Part shown: positions 1 through 11,163 of the stretch, in pieces
How positions within the stretch are numbered: the stretch's first letter is position 1
How the letters are laid out: every line of letters begins with the position of its first letter
Origin: Labia minor
Taxonomy: Eukaryota; Arthropoda; Insecta; Dermaptera; Spongiphoridae
Assembly: GCA_963082975.1 (NCBI GenBank)
Contig: OY720345.1
Span: 7,962,491-8,026,490 of the forward strand
Direction: 5' to 3'
Length of the DNA stretch: 64,000 bases
Made by a program: the position numbers and the translations under genes
Notes under the pieces: generated by a model
Told to the model about the DNA's origin: nothing
The model's input: the letters and a program-made list of their open reading frames with translations, nothing else
The model's database searches: none

Positions 1-1868
1 CCCTTGGAAATTAATTTTTTTTCAATTTTAATAACAATTAAACAGAAAGATAAATGTACCTATTTGCAAAATATTATAAATAAAGTGGTAAATTAGAAAC
101 ATTGAATAGAAAAGTAATATACAATTAATTTTCCCTAAATGCATCTGTGGCCTTCAACGCCCCCTCCTGGATCACTGCAGCGCCCATGAGGGGGCGGTAG
201 CGCCCACTTTGGGAATCACTGCTTTACAAGGATCCATTTTGTGAAATACTAAGTATTTCATAGTTAATAACTACTTCCTGATAATAAAGAGAATTTTACT
301 TGACATTGATAGAAAACGAGTTTAATCAGAATCATTAGAATTGTTTTCATTGATGTATCGTGACAATTCTAATTAATCATTTTAATGAAAATGTTATTGT
401 ATATATAAATTGTCAGGAATACTTATTTATTTATACCTTTGTTTTTTAAACTACACTCATTGTCAGTAAATTACATAGCTTTTTATCGACCGACGATAGT
501 AAGGGAGGTATGTTTTCAATCAATTTTGTTTTGATTGAAGATGGACAAGACAATATCTTTTTTTTCAGGTATACAGTTTTTATCTTTTGAAAGAATTTAT
601 CATTTTTGTAATGAATTTCTTTTTTGAAATAAAAAGGTCAGTTGTCAGTGTCCTGTTAGACGGCAAAAAACAATAACTGAATGGTTAATAAAAAATTACT
701 TGATAATCTGATGCAACTACTCTTAAACTAGTAGGAAATTATTTACTTTCCCTTCTACTGAAGATGTTTTTAAATTAAATTTGTAAAAATCATTTTTGTA
801 AAAATTTTATCTTTCAAATATCAGAATATTTACTTATGTAGGTAAGAGGAAAACCCCTTTTTGACAAATCTATAATTTATTTTAAAATGGAAAGAGAAGG
901 AGGGGTGCTTACATTTTTTAAAATCTCTCTCCCCTCCTTCCCTCCCCCCCTCACCCCCTTAACACATTATACGGATACTATCTAATTTCCTTTTTTATCC
1001 TTTTTAGAATTGTTAATTAAATTAACAAAAAATAATTAAATAAAAATTTGTTTTTTAAATTAGAACATCGAATCAGTAGAAGAACATAATACAAGAGACA
1101 AGACTTTCACTGTATAAATGAATAAATAAGCAAAGTCACTCCGTAAGTGACTCAACTGGATATTTTATTAAATTAACATCCAATTTATCAACCATTTATT
1201 TTTTTTATTCATTTATAGCAAAAATATATTTAATATGCTATTATATATCATTATTAATAAACATAAACATCACATTAACTATTCACACCTCTGTATCATA
1301 TCTTATCTTATTATACTAGCAAATATATATATATATATATATATATTTGAGATATTTTAAGGATTATTTTGAAATTCACACAATAGAAAATTTTTATAAA
1401 ATAGTAATTTTAAATGACGTCACCAACTACATCACCCATAATGAAATTTGCCCTACGTCACATATACTTTTTTAATTGATATTATTATCTTTTTTTAAAT
1501 TTATTTTCTATTTACAATCAGCTTTATTGATATTGTATTAAAAATTTTTATATTTAAAATATTTTAAAATTTTTAATTTAATTTCGAAATAAAATTAAAA
1601 ATATTTATTTTAATAATATTTTAGAATAAAATTACGAAATATATTTATCATTCCCCTACCCAAAAAAAAATATAAATGAAATTAGCAATAAAAATAATTT
1701 TTTTTTAATTGATATTCATTTAAAATGATAATGATATCTTATTTCAAATAAATTGTTGAATAAATTTGATATAATAATATTAAATTATATTATATTAATT
1801 AAAATGTTTTTTAGATTAAATTATAAATAATATAAATGATATTTGATTATTATAAATAATAATATAAG
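1..1868. other. AT-rich non-coding stretch
   Basis: No gene is visible. The stretch is A/T homopolymers and diverged low-complexity sequence, with a (TA)n microsatellite at about 1324-1347 and a C/T-rich patch near 925-960. A lone HINE-B 5' tip lies at about 485-519 (GACCGACGATAGTAAGGGAG), and the end of a hAT-type MITE is listed separately. Confidence 0.7.
160..222. mobile_element. hAT-type MITE terminus (fragment)
   Basis: On the minus strand the edge reads GCAGTGATTCCCAAAGTGGG, followed by a GC-rich stretch with a run of Cs. This is the common terminus of non-autonomous hAT elements. Only one end is recognisable. Confidence 0.5.
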
Positions 1869-2250
1869 TGATTCAATCAAGCTGAAATTCTATATATAGC
1901 AGTTTTATACAATTTTTAATCATGTGAAAAACTATCAAACCTATATCTTTATTTTTACGGTCACTTTAGCGGAAAAAAATCAAAACGTTGTAGGTAATGA
2001 CCCTCTTTCGGTTGAACTACATTTCTCAAAAGTTGAGAGAAAACTACGAATTTTGAATTATTCCCGTATACCAAATTTCATGATTCTAGCTCAAACCGAT
2101 TTTGCGTAATCTTGTCAACATACATACACAAACACACACTCAGACATTTTTCTCAACCTTAGTGGAAATGATCCAGGAACCTTCAAAACGTATAAAAACA
2201 TCAAAATCTCAACATCGAAAATTTTCGTGATCTCAATACTATAGTAAAAA
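1869..2250 (-). mobile_element. HINE-A copy, 3' part missing
   Basis: Minus-oriented member of the HINE-A family (reference copy 9489-10097). It runs from the block GATTCAATCAAGCTGAAATT through the CA-rich microsatellite (about 2122-2140) to the 5' end near 2250. The 3' hairpin end is absent. A 61-codon reading frame inside it needs a GTG start and is not treated as a gene. Confidence 0.75.
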
Positions 2251-2735
2251 ATAGGAAATTTTATAAATTTTTTTATAAACTTTTGTCTCTTCGGCCTAAA
2301 AAGGTTGCCGACCTCTGGTCTAGACTGAAATAAATATAGTTACTATATATTTGTATTTGTATACTCGTATCTGTATACTTATAGAGAACAAAGATTAGAA
2401 AAATTGGTTGCCATTCTCACAGACATTACTAATTAACAGAATCAATATGTCATTTTGTTAATTGCTTAATGTTATGCGAAAGTATATAATTAAATTATTT
2501 ATTTATAAGAAATGACTAAAAATTTTAAAGTACTTACAATTACTTAATTACTTTTCGCGACAACAACTTTACTTGTTTGAATAATCATTAAGTAAATTGT
2601 TTATTTAAATATGAAGATTTTTGTTTTATGCTAGAAAATATCACTATACTAAGTCTACCATACTTGGTATTATAATATGCATACCATATTGGATGTGTGT
2701 TTACTATTTAATATGAAGTATCTGATTGTATATAT
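2251..2735. other. AT-rich stretch with hAT-like tip
   Basis: Non-coding. Near 2290-2322 the motif GGTTGCCGACCTCTGGTC resembles one terminus of a hAT-type MITE; its counterpart head, CAGGGGTCGGCAACC, occurs at about 43564. Nothing else is recognisable. Confidence 0.4.
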
Positions 2736-2960
2736 CAGTGTTTCTCAACCACTATGCTGCGGCACTTTAGTTTAGATTATGAGGCTCTTAAACATTTCCG
2801 ACTTTTTTTTCTAATTTCTAGTTCTATAAAAAAAAGGTAAAACGTTTTTGGGACCACTTTTGTCAATATGGTAAACTTTTACACTTATCTTTTTTTTGTG
2901 TGCCGCCAAATTTTTAAACCGTTAAAAGTGTGCCGCGGTAAAAAAGGTTGAGAATCACTG
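2736..2960. mobile_element. hAT-family MITE with intact 8-bp TSD
   Basis: The element opens CAGTGTTTCTCAACC and closes GGTTGAGAATCACTG, giving near-perfect terminal inverted repeats. It is flanked on both sides by the 8-bp duplication GTATATAT (2728-2735 and 2961-2968), which is the hAT signature. The inside encodes no protein and carries GC-rich GTGCCGCGG motifs beside both ends. Confidence 0.85.
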
Positions 2961-2968
2961 GTATATAT

Positions 2969-3937
2969 ATTACTAAAGAACGATCAATAACATATTTTTA
3001 TTTTGAGAAGTGATTTACCATAATATTTAATATAATATGTTTAATAAGTATTTTTTATACATCCTTTCATTACTCTCATCCTACAATATCATTAAAAACT
3101 CATATCACAATATACAAATTATATATTTGTTCTAATTAAATATTGATTATGGGTAAATAATCATTTTGCCAACATGAAAATAATTGACTTTCGATCTATC
3201 CATTGATTGGCGATCCAATTTTTCATATGCATTCCAAATTATATTATATAATGTAGATTCAAATTTTAAATTCTAAAATCTGTAAGTAATGAGAAATTTT
3301 AATAGTACGATCTTCACAAGCATAATTTAATTTATAATCAATTTCATTAATTTATTATTTTTAAGAAAAGAACACATTCAATTATTATAGTATTATATCC
3401 CATTTCGTTCATACAATTATAATAAATCTATGAATGTTCATCCATATTCTAAATCCTATATAATAATGTTACATTTATTTTAAAATAAGTAATTATAATA
3501 AATTAACCTACAATACTTTTATTTATTTATTTTATACGAATTTTTAATTATTTTATAATATAAAATCAATTATAAAATCTAGTTTTTATCAAAGCAAAAA
3601 TAAAATAAAAACAAACAAACTTGTATTATATATTTGTTATAAATAACATTAATTCATAATAATATTTAATTTTTTTTAATTTCATTACTTTATTCTTTAT
3701 ATATATATATTTATAAAAATTTGTAAGAGTTTCTTATTATTTGTATGATGTTCATATCCTAGCTATATTTAATGTTAAGGAACTTAAATAAGATATACGT
3801 ATAATTTTAATAAATCATATATTTAACTAAATATATATTTTTTTTAATATTACTCAATAAAAATTAATTAAAATATATAGTTTATAATATTAAATGAATT
3901 TATCATATAAATAGATATTCCATAAATGATTTTTTTG
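2969..3937. other. AT-rich non-coding stretch
   Basis: No gene, repeat family or structured motif that I recognise; mostly A/T tracts and short (TA)n runs. Confidence 0.6.
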
Positions 3938-4414
3938 ATAATTATTCAAAACAGTCTTTATGTCATTTTCCAGTGGGTTCCTTTTTTAATTCCAAATAAA
4001 CTTTTCTTATAAAATTTTTGCGGGTCGCTTCTAGTCTACAAGATAAAAATTATTAAAATTTGCATATAAATCCATTGATATTCATTTTAGTTATCATCCA
4101 TCAGAGGGCTCTACTAATCTTCGGGTTTTTTTTTCAGTTCGGTTTAGATATAGAAAAATTAAAAACCTTACCGAAAAAAAACAAAATTAGGAATAAGTTA
4201 ATAATTAGTGAATTAGTCAATAAAACATTACTTAATGATATCATATTTCGAGGTTCATAATAAGCTAATCTGGCACACTTTAATCCTTTTTATCTCGTAA
4301 ACTAGAAGCGACCCTCTAAAATTGCATCAGAAAAGTTGATGTGGAATTAAAAAAGGAACCCACTGGTAAAGATTTATCCAAATCCATGACATAAAGACTG
4401 TTTTGAATAATTAT
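3938..4414. mobile_element. Foldback (long-TIR) MITE, family D copy 1
   Basis: The two ends are long inverted repeats: the left arm (about 3938-4065) contains CAGTGGGTTCCTTTTTTAAT, and the right arm (about 4280-4414) carries its reverse complement together with CTAGAAGCGACCC. The two edges match down to AATTATTCAAAACAGTC. There is no transposase. A second, left-truncated copy lies in elongase intron 1 (46417-46850). Confidence 0.75.
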
Positions 4415-5794
4415 TATTTTTTTTAAGGTGAATTGTTTAGGAATAAAAATAAATACATATTACTAATTTATAGTAACCTTTTTTTTATCTTAGAATTGAA
4501 TATATTTTTATGGATTAATAAAGTTTATTTGTATTTGTATTTTTATTAAAAATATGAATAACTACTTGTTAATTAAGGTATTAGCACGTTAATTACCTTA
4601 ACATTTTTTTGGGGGGGGAGAGGGAATTTTAATATTTGAGGTAAATGAAATTTTAATGAAAATCCAATATGTTAATTGGTGAGAGGTCGTTAAATGTGGC
4701 ATTTGCCCCGAGCAGCAGGGAAAACCGTATGTATAGTGTAGTGTACTACTTACTACTCCACTAACTATGAATGAGGTCCATGGGGATGTAATCTTTAAAG
4801 AAAAAATCGAGAGACTTCTCGATTGGTGGGTTGGGTATGACTTTGAAAAATCATCTGTGCCACATCATCAATGCGTCACTTTATCACTTTTAATTATTAT
4901 ATTATAAAATATAAAAATTCTTTTAAAATGTCCTCTATCCTATTTTTCTTTAAGTGGATTAAAATATTTGCTTATTAAGTAGAACAAAGCAAATTCTTTG
5001 CGGTACTATATTAAACATTAGCCATTCATTCTTTTGTTAATACTTACAGCCATATTTGAACTTTGACATTTTTTATTTTTATACAGGAAGATAATAAATA
5101 AAGTTTTTGTGAACGTTGACCCACAATTAAATTTCTAGACACATGAACAAGGAAAATAAGTGAATCTTTAATAGTATACGAGTATACCTATAATATGTTA
5201 TGATACTGCACCTTTGATGAATATATTATCACAATCAATTGGAATTTATTATAAAGAAAAGTGTTACATGAAAAAAATCATACAAAAGACTGTTTCCGTT
5301 TTAGAATATTTTATCGATAAAATAAATTATTATTTTTATATTTGAATTTTATTATTAATTTTGTTTTTTTTTTATTCACAAGCTATGAGAATCAAGTATA
5401 GTAGGCATATAAAGAAATTAGTCCTAGAATTCCATTTCTGACATTTTTATGATGATGTGATTTTTAAGGATAAAAGAAAAGGTGGGAGAAGAATAATATA
5501 ATAGGATCCTCTCTTTATAATATCAATTCTATACCTTTGACAAGCTTTAATAGATATTATTATATTACCAACATTAAATTAATAATTTTATATAATAATT
5601 TTATTATAATATTTATTGATTGATACCTAAAGATTATTTAATTTATTTATTTTTTTTAATTAAGAAATAAAAAAAAATAAAAATGAGTTTATCAAAAAAT
5701 CTAAAACAATTTTTGCTTGTATAATAATTAAAATTAGACAGACGCTACTATTTATATTAATTGGGGCATTTGTTTTATTTTGTTTTGTATTTTT
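4415..5794. other. AT-rich non-coding stretch
   Basis: Mostly A/T tracts. A less AT-rich patch at about 4680-4860 matches nothing I recognise and has no sustained reading frame. A G-run interrupts it near 4610. Confidence 0.5.
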
Positions 5795-6455
5795 ACCGAC
5801 CGACGATAGTAAGGGAGGTATTGTTTTCACACCAAATTTCACATGTGGAGATTTTTACATATCTCCACGAATCATGCATTTTCTAAACAGAAAAAAGTAT
5901 TTTTAGCATGATGTCTGTCCGTCCGTCTGTCCGTCCGTCTGTCCGTCCGTCTGTCCGTCCGTATAGATGTGTACAGCCTGAACGGCTCAACCGATTTTGA
6001 TGAAATTTGGTATATTTACTTAATGCATCAGTGGGATGAATTGATCAACTTTTGGTGCAAATCCGGAAACCGGAAGTGGTAGTATTAGCGACCGACGATA
6101 GGAAGGGAAGGGTTATTTTCACACCAAATTTCACACGAGGAGATTTTTTTATATATCACCACGAATCATACACTTTGTATTAGTTTTATCCTCGGAAAAA
6201 TCATATTTATTAGTTTTATCTTGATTTAAAATTATATGACGTCATCCAGTCATTCATGACGTCACAGCCTGGTCTTACATATATATTATAAATAAAATAA
6301 AATTAAAAATGTTTATATTTATTATTTATGTATTCATATCTGTTTTTTATTACATTAATAGATATATTAAAATTATTTGAAATTGTTTCTGTATCTAGAA
6401 ATTAATTTACTTCAAACCGTCGGTCGGTTCGGACCTGGCCACAGGTCAACTTATT
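5795..6455 (+). mobile_element. HINE-B, full-length reference copy
   Basis: Begins ACCGACCGACGATAG and ends with CGTCGGTCGGT, its inverted counterpart, followed by the perfect hairpin GACCTG-GCCA-CAGGTC and the tail AACTTATT. An internal (TGTCCGTCCG)n microsatellite lies at about 5920-5961. This is the Helentron-associated (HINE/DINE-1) layout: subterminal inverted repeats near both ends, a 3' hairpin outside the second one, and a central microsatellite. After the microsatellite come AACGG (5981), ATGAAATTTGGTA (6000), ATCAACTTTTG (6044) and AACCGGAAG (6068), a core shared with HINE-A. No coding capacity; it would need an autonomous Rep/helicase element to move. Confidence 0.8.
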
Positions 6456-6840
6456 TCTAATATCTAAACCAGCGGTTTACAACCTGTGGAGCGCGCCCCC
6501 CTTGGAGGGCCCCTGTTGCAAGGGGGGGGGGGCGAAGGCAATTCAAGTGCCCGCAAACTTTTGAAAATTTTTTTTTTCAATTTTTTTCCAATATGATTCT
6601 AAAAAAAAGGTAAGATAATTTGTAGACAGACTTTTCAATTTTTTTCGATGATTTTGTGGCCAAACTTTTGAACATTTTCGATTTTTTTCAATTTTTTTTT
6701 TATTTTCAATTTTTTTCAATAATTTTGTGGCCAAACTTTTGAACATTTTCGATTTTTTTCAATTTTTTTCAGTATGGTTCTAAAAAAAAGTTCAGATGAT
6801 TTTGCGATGCTCTGAACCATGGCCCCCCCCCCTGTTCCCT
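6456..6840. mobile_element. Degraded hAT-like MITE with G-run
   Basis: The left edge CAGCGGTTTACAACCTGTGG resembles hAT-type termini. The inside holds a long G tract (about 6520-6531) and a repeated unit, AACTTTTGAACATTTTCG, at about 6662 and 6735. The right edge near 6820-6840 (GCTCTGAACCATGG, then a C tract) is only a partial inverse. No target duplication seen. Confidence 0.4.
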
Positions 6841-8196
6841 GTGTTATATTATTTCAGAAATGTGTAAGGGGGTGCAAGAATTTTTTTTAGAAAAAGGGTA
6901 AATGAGGGAGAGGCTTTAACAATAACACACATTCCAAGTTAGATTTCTTATCCTATCAATTGTGCCACAAGTGTTATTGAACTTGAAAATCCTTACCTAA
7001 CTTTGCATTTCATTCAATTCTAATAGGTACAATACAAAATTTTCTCAATAATAAATTTGTCAGCTCTCTTTTTTAAAGTTCAATATCGTTTTGTATTTTT
7101 TATTTAATAATAGAATGACTTATATTGATACAATCCTGCTTTGATCGAATACTTTAACTAACAATAAAACTATATTTATTCTTACAAGCAAAGCGTTTTT
7201 TGTTAGTGTCAGGGACATTTAACGAAACTTTCTCATTAAATAAGCGATTTAAAATGTCGATTTATAATCAAAACATTTATTTTACAAATTTATATTATAA
7301 AAGAAAATTATGAAATATAAATTAAATATAGCATAAAAGTCTATTTCATATAATAGCTATTCAAATAAATCTTTCATCAAAACTCAAAAAAATTGTATAA
7401 CAAAAAAATATAAATTAATTTACATGTTATTAAAATCTTATTTAAATTTTCCATTAATATGCTTATAATAAAAATATTTAGAAAAAAAAATAAAATAAAA
7501 TAAACAAATAATTTTTAAATAATCTTTAATCCTTGAATGAAAAATTTTAAAAATTCTTAAAAAAAACATACAAAATAAAAAATGGATTTAATCTGATTCA
7601 TTAATTTGTTGATTATGTCACAATCTTTATAATTCTGAGTTGAATATTATTATAATAATTATAAAAAAGAGAAACATTCTAATCTCTTATACTATTAACA
7701 TAAACTTTCGTCAGTGAGTCAACAAAAATAAATATTAAGAAATATTTTAATAAAAAATATATATATATATATGTGTGTGTGTGAGAGATTTCCTCTCGTT
7801 TAAATATTAGCAAAAGTAATTTCATCCTGTCATTCTTCTTATTATTTAGTAAATATTAAAAAAGTGAATTTTTCATTTTCGATTTTCGCGATATTATGAA
7901 TTTTTCTAACAGATAATAAGGAACTTTATTGGAATGTGTCATACAACGTTTTATCTCAGGAGAATGGGCAAATAATTAGTTTTTTTACAACGCTCTACAC
8001 TGTATTGTATTCTAATCAGTAATAACATTTTAATAGAGAGGTTTTATTTTTAAGGGGAATTAATCCTCATTATTTGATGGAAAAGTAATCACCAAAATTC
8101 ATTCACCTTCTACCTAAATATACATTTTTACATTCATTACATGTTATACAATGGTATGGTATAATTCATATTTTAAGATAATAATATTCGAGAAGA
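6841..8196. other. AT-rich non-coding stretch
   Basis: No gene recognised. Contains short (TA)n/(TG)n runs at about 7757-7782 and long A/T tracts. Confidence 0.55.
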
Positions 8197-8440
8197 GTTT
8201 AAAGCGAGGTTACAATAGGGAAACGCCTATTATCATGCAATAAAGGGACTTATCGCATCCAAATTATTATCAAAGGGGATCGAAAATAAAATATATAAAA
8301 CTACTATTTTACCGGTTAGATTATATGGGTGTGAGGCATGGTCTATGACCTTAGGAGAGGAGAGTAGATTTAGAGTATTACAGAATAGGATTCTGCGAAG
8401 CGCATTTATGGGCCAAAGAAAGATGAGAAGAATTATAGAT
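8197..8440 (+). pseudogene. LINE reverse-transcriptase C-terminal fragment
   Basis: Reading + gives ...KIYKTTILPVRLYGCEAW, then SMTLGEESRFRVLQNRILR. This is the region after the RT domain of insect endonuclease-RT LINEs (xYGCExWxxT...LRVFExxILR). Upstream residues (NAYYHAIKGLIASKLLSKGI) belong to the same protein. It is truncated on both sides and ends in a (TA)n run near 8443-8465. The same segment recurs at 24060-23900, 29300-29100 and 57110-56890 on the minus strand. Confidence 0.75.
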
Positions 8441-8528
8441 TATATATATATATATATATATATATTTGTCTTATGGTTAAATGGATGGGTAAATGAATTC
8501 AATTGGGGTAGGACTCAATTTAATAAAT

Positions 8529-8622
8529 CTTAGGAGAAAATCAATGCAGATTATAACCAAACCGGAGAAGATTAGACCAATCTAATCTCACTAAGAACAT
8601 TCAATATTTCTGTACACGAATA
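8529..8622 (+). pseudogene. LINE RT core scrap
   Basis: Aligns by eye with the better-preserved RT piece at 56395-56510 (GAATATCAATGCGGGTTCAG there against GAAAATCAATGCAGATTATA here; both reach a CAATATTTCTGT motif). It carries stop codons. It lies downstream of a fragment from further along the same protein, so the two were rearranged or inserted separately. Confidence 0.5.
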
Positions 8623-8894
8623 ATTATGGCTCATAATCATTTTAAATTAAATCACAATTAATATAAAAAAAAAATATTTCAATTTATTTGTGAGGAATTT
8701 GAGTTAAAAATTTAGTTTTAATTTCATAAAATGTCTCAAGTCTAACTTTATTACATTCCTCTAAATTTCATTAAAATTAATTATAATAATATTATTATAT
8801 TATTTCATAATAATAAACGGCGAATGATAATAAAAAGAATAAGAAAAAAAAATATTAAGGAATATTATACTCTATTATAACATATACAATCAAA

Positions 8895-9044
8895 TATTTA
8901 ATTAATTTACTGATTAAATTAAAAAATAAATCAAAACACCAAATGAAAAGGAATTTTAAAATAAATTGATTGAAATCAAATAAATGAAAATCTACAGATG
9001 CATAGAGACATTCAACCAAATACTATGTACCACTTCGGGGGTAC
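8895..9044. repeat. Repeat E, copy 1
   Basis: Shares a recognisable inverted match with 28889-29035: TACTATGTACCACTTCGGGG here against GTGGTACATAGTATTTGGTT there, with weaker similarity continuing into TTTAATCAGTAAATTAATTA. Type of element unknown. Confidence 0.5.
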
Positions 9045-9108
9045 AATAGAATAAAATTCTATATAAATTTTAGTAAGTGGCCATTATAAGATATAATATA
9101 AAATTTTT

Positions 9109-9482
9109 ACTATCTCGTCAGGTAAAGGTTCTTGAATCATTTTCACTAAGGTTGAAAAAAATGTCTGTCTGTGTGTGTATGTGTGTTTATGTAGACAAGT
9201 TTACTCAAAAACGGTTTGAGTTAGAATAATGAAATTTGGTAAACGGGCATTATTCATAATTCGTAGTTTTGTATCAACTTTGGAGAAATGTAGTTTATCC
9301 GGAAGAGGGCCATTACCTAACACGTTTTGATTTTTTTTCCTCTAAAGTGACCGTAAAAATAAAGATATATATTTAATAGTTTTTCTCATGATTAAAAATT
9401 GTATAAAACTGCTATATATAGAATTTCAGCTTGATTGAATCGCAGATTCAAATTGAGAGATAGTCGAGTGGAGACACTCCAG
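9109..9482 (+). mobile_element. HINE-A, internally deleted, first of a tandem pair
   Basis: Starts ACTATCTCGTCAGG and ends GAGATAGTCGAGTGGAGACACTCCAG, read here as subterminal repeat plus hairpin TGGAG-ACA-CTCCA. The region between the GATTGAATCGC block and the 3' end is missing. It is followed after six bases by a full-length copy in the same orientation. Confidence 0.8.
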
Positions 9483-9488
9483 ATTTTT

Positions 9489-10097
9489 ACTATCTCGCCA
9501 GAGATAGTATTGCGATCACGAAAATTTTCGATGTTGAGATTTTGATGTTTTTATACGTTTTGAAGGTTCCTGAATCATTTTCACTAAGGTTGAGAAAAAT
9601 GTCTGTGTCTGTGTGTGTGTGTATGTGTGTGTGTGTATGTATGTAGGCAAGATTACGCAAAAACGGTTTGAGCTAGAATGATGCAATTTGGTACATGAGC
9701 ATTATTCAAAATTCATAGTTTTCTATCAACTTTTGAGAAATGTAGCTCAACCGGAAGAGGGTCATTACCTACAACGTTTTGATTTTTTTTCCTCTAAAGT
9801 GACCGTAAAAATAAAGATATATGTTTGATAATTTTTCACATGATTAATAATTGTATAAAACTGCTATATATAGAATTTCAGCTTGATTGAATCGCTGAAA
9901 GTACCAGAATTAATTTTTTAACACTGCAAATCTCACGCGCCAACACGTGCCATGGTGCCATCAATAAAAAACCAAACATGCGCTGGTTTAATATTTATTA
10001 TTTAAAATTTATAATTAATTAAATTTAATTTAAATATAATATATTATGTTATTTAATCCAATTCAAATTGCGAGATAGTCGAGTGGAGACACTCCAG
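9489..10097 (+). mobile_element. HINE-A, full-length reference copy (609 bp)
   Basis: The 5' end ACTATCTCGCCAGAGATAGT is itself an 8-bp-arm hairpin. The 3' end is GCGAGATAGTCGAG followed by the hairpin TGGAGACACTCCAG. ACTATCTCGC and GCGAGATAGT are the subterminal inverted repeats. Inside are a (TG)n/(TGTA)n microsatellite (about 9600-9645), the core AACGG / ATG(A/C)AATTTGGTA / ATCAACTTTTG / AACCGGAAG (9662, 9681, 9725, 9749), and a GC-rich block with CACGTG and the GCGCG motif (about 9930-9960). T-rich flanks fit insertion between T residues. No protein is encoded; a Helentron-type helicase from elsewhere is presumed to mobilise it. Confidence 0.8.
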
Positions 10098-10594
10098 CTT
10101 ATTTTTATTAGTTTATAGGCCTAAATCCGCCCCTGGTTAGAATAATTGTTAAAAGTATGCTATGATATGTTAATCAAATAGGGTCAAAATAGTAAAGTCA
10201 TTTTTCTTTAAAAAACAAAAACAAAAATACAAAACAACACTACAAAAAGCATTCTTTATAGAAAGTAATGCCCAACCCAAATCGTTGGGATCATTGAAAG
10301 ATGATTATCTTTATCTTTTGTTGTTTCCAAATGTTTCCCCAATGTTTTAAATGTACCCATCCATAACGCTAAACTTTTACAATCAATAAATTTTAAGTGG
10401 GTCATTGGAGATTGTCCTATGGGTCATTCATTCATTAGGTGATGATCAACGCGGATTATCGAATTCCGATCCCTACTCTGTAGGTTACCAAAATTTGAAG
10501 AATTTCTATGTCTTTAGGCCAAATACTATAATAGAATGATTTTTCTTTCTAAATTCAATATTTATTTATATTAAAAAACTAATAAAAAAAAAAT
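10098..10594. other. Unassigned non-coding stretch
   Basis: Less AT-biased than its surroundings. It opens near a motif (TAGGCCTAAATCCGCCCCTG, about 10113-10133) that looks like a transposon terminus, but I find no matching partner and no reading frame. Confidence 0.35.
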
Positions 10595-11163
10595 CTGGAT
10601 TGTCCCCACTCGACTATCTCGCAAATTTGAAATGGATTAAATAAGATATATTATTTTTAAATTAAATTTGATTAATTATAAATTATAAATTAAAATTAAT
10701 AAATAATATTTATTAAACCAGCGCATGTTTCGCTCTTTGTTGATGACACCACGTCACGTGTTGGCGCGTGAGATTTGCAGTGTTAAAAAATTAATTCCGG
10801 TACTTTCAGCGATTCAATCAAGCTGAAATTCTATATATAGCAGTTTTATACAATTTTTAATCATGTGAAAATCTATCAAACATCTATCTTTATTTTTACG
10901 GTCACTTTAGAGGGAAAAAAATCAAAACGTGGTAGGTAATGGCCCTCTTCCGGATGAGCTACATTTCTCATAAATTTTGAATAATGCCCGTATACTAAAT
11001 TTCATGATTCTAGCTCAAACCGTTTTTAAGTAATCTTGTCTACATACATACACACATACACACATACACACACACAGACAGACAGACATTTTTCTCAACC
11101 TTAGTAAAAATGATTCAGGAACCTTCAAAACATATAAAAACATCAATTCGTGATCGAGATAGT
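10595..11163 (-). mobile_element. HINE-A, near full length
   Basis: Runs from the 3' hairpin (CTGGATTGTCCCCACTCGAC, mutated stem) through the CACGTCACGTG block and the (CA)n microsatellite (about 11040-11080) to a shortened 5' end (GATCGAGATAGT). About 30 bp are missing just before the 5' terminus and a small deletion removes part of the core. Confidence 0.8.

Noticed and set aside
1924-2109. 61-codon frame, also seen at 20183-20368
   Set aside because: Both lie in HINE-A copies, begin at GTG rather than ATG, and are broken in other copies; best explained as non-coding repeat sequence.
5920-5961. Regular (TGTCCGTCCG) units that could look like a CRISPR array
   Set aside because: Units are a few bases long with no spacers and sit inside a transposable element in a eukaryotic genome; it is a microsatellite.
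8345-8533. 62-codon frame running through a (TA)n run
   Set aside because: Only its first part is LINE-derived; the rest is translation of (TA)n and flanking DNA.
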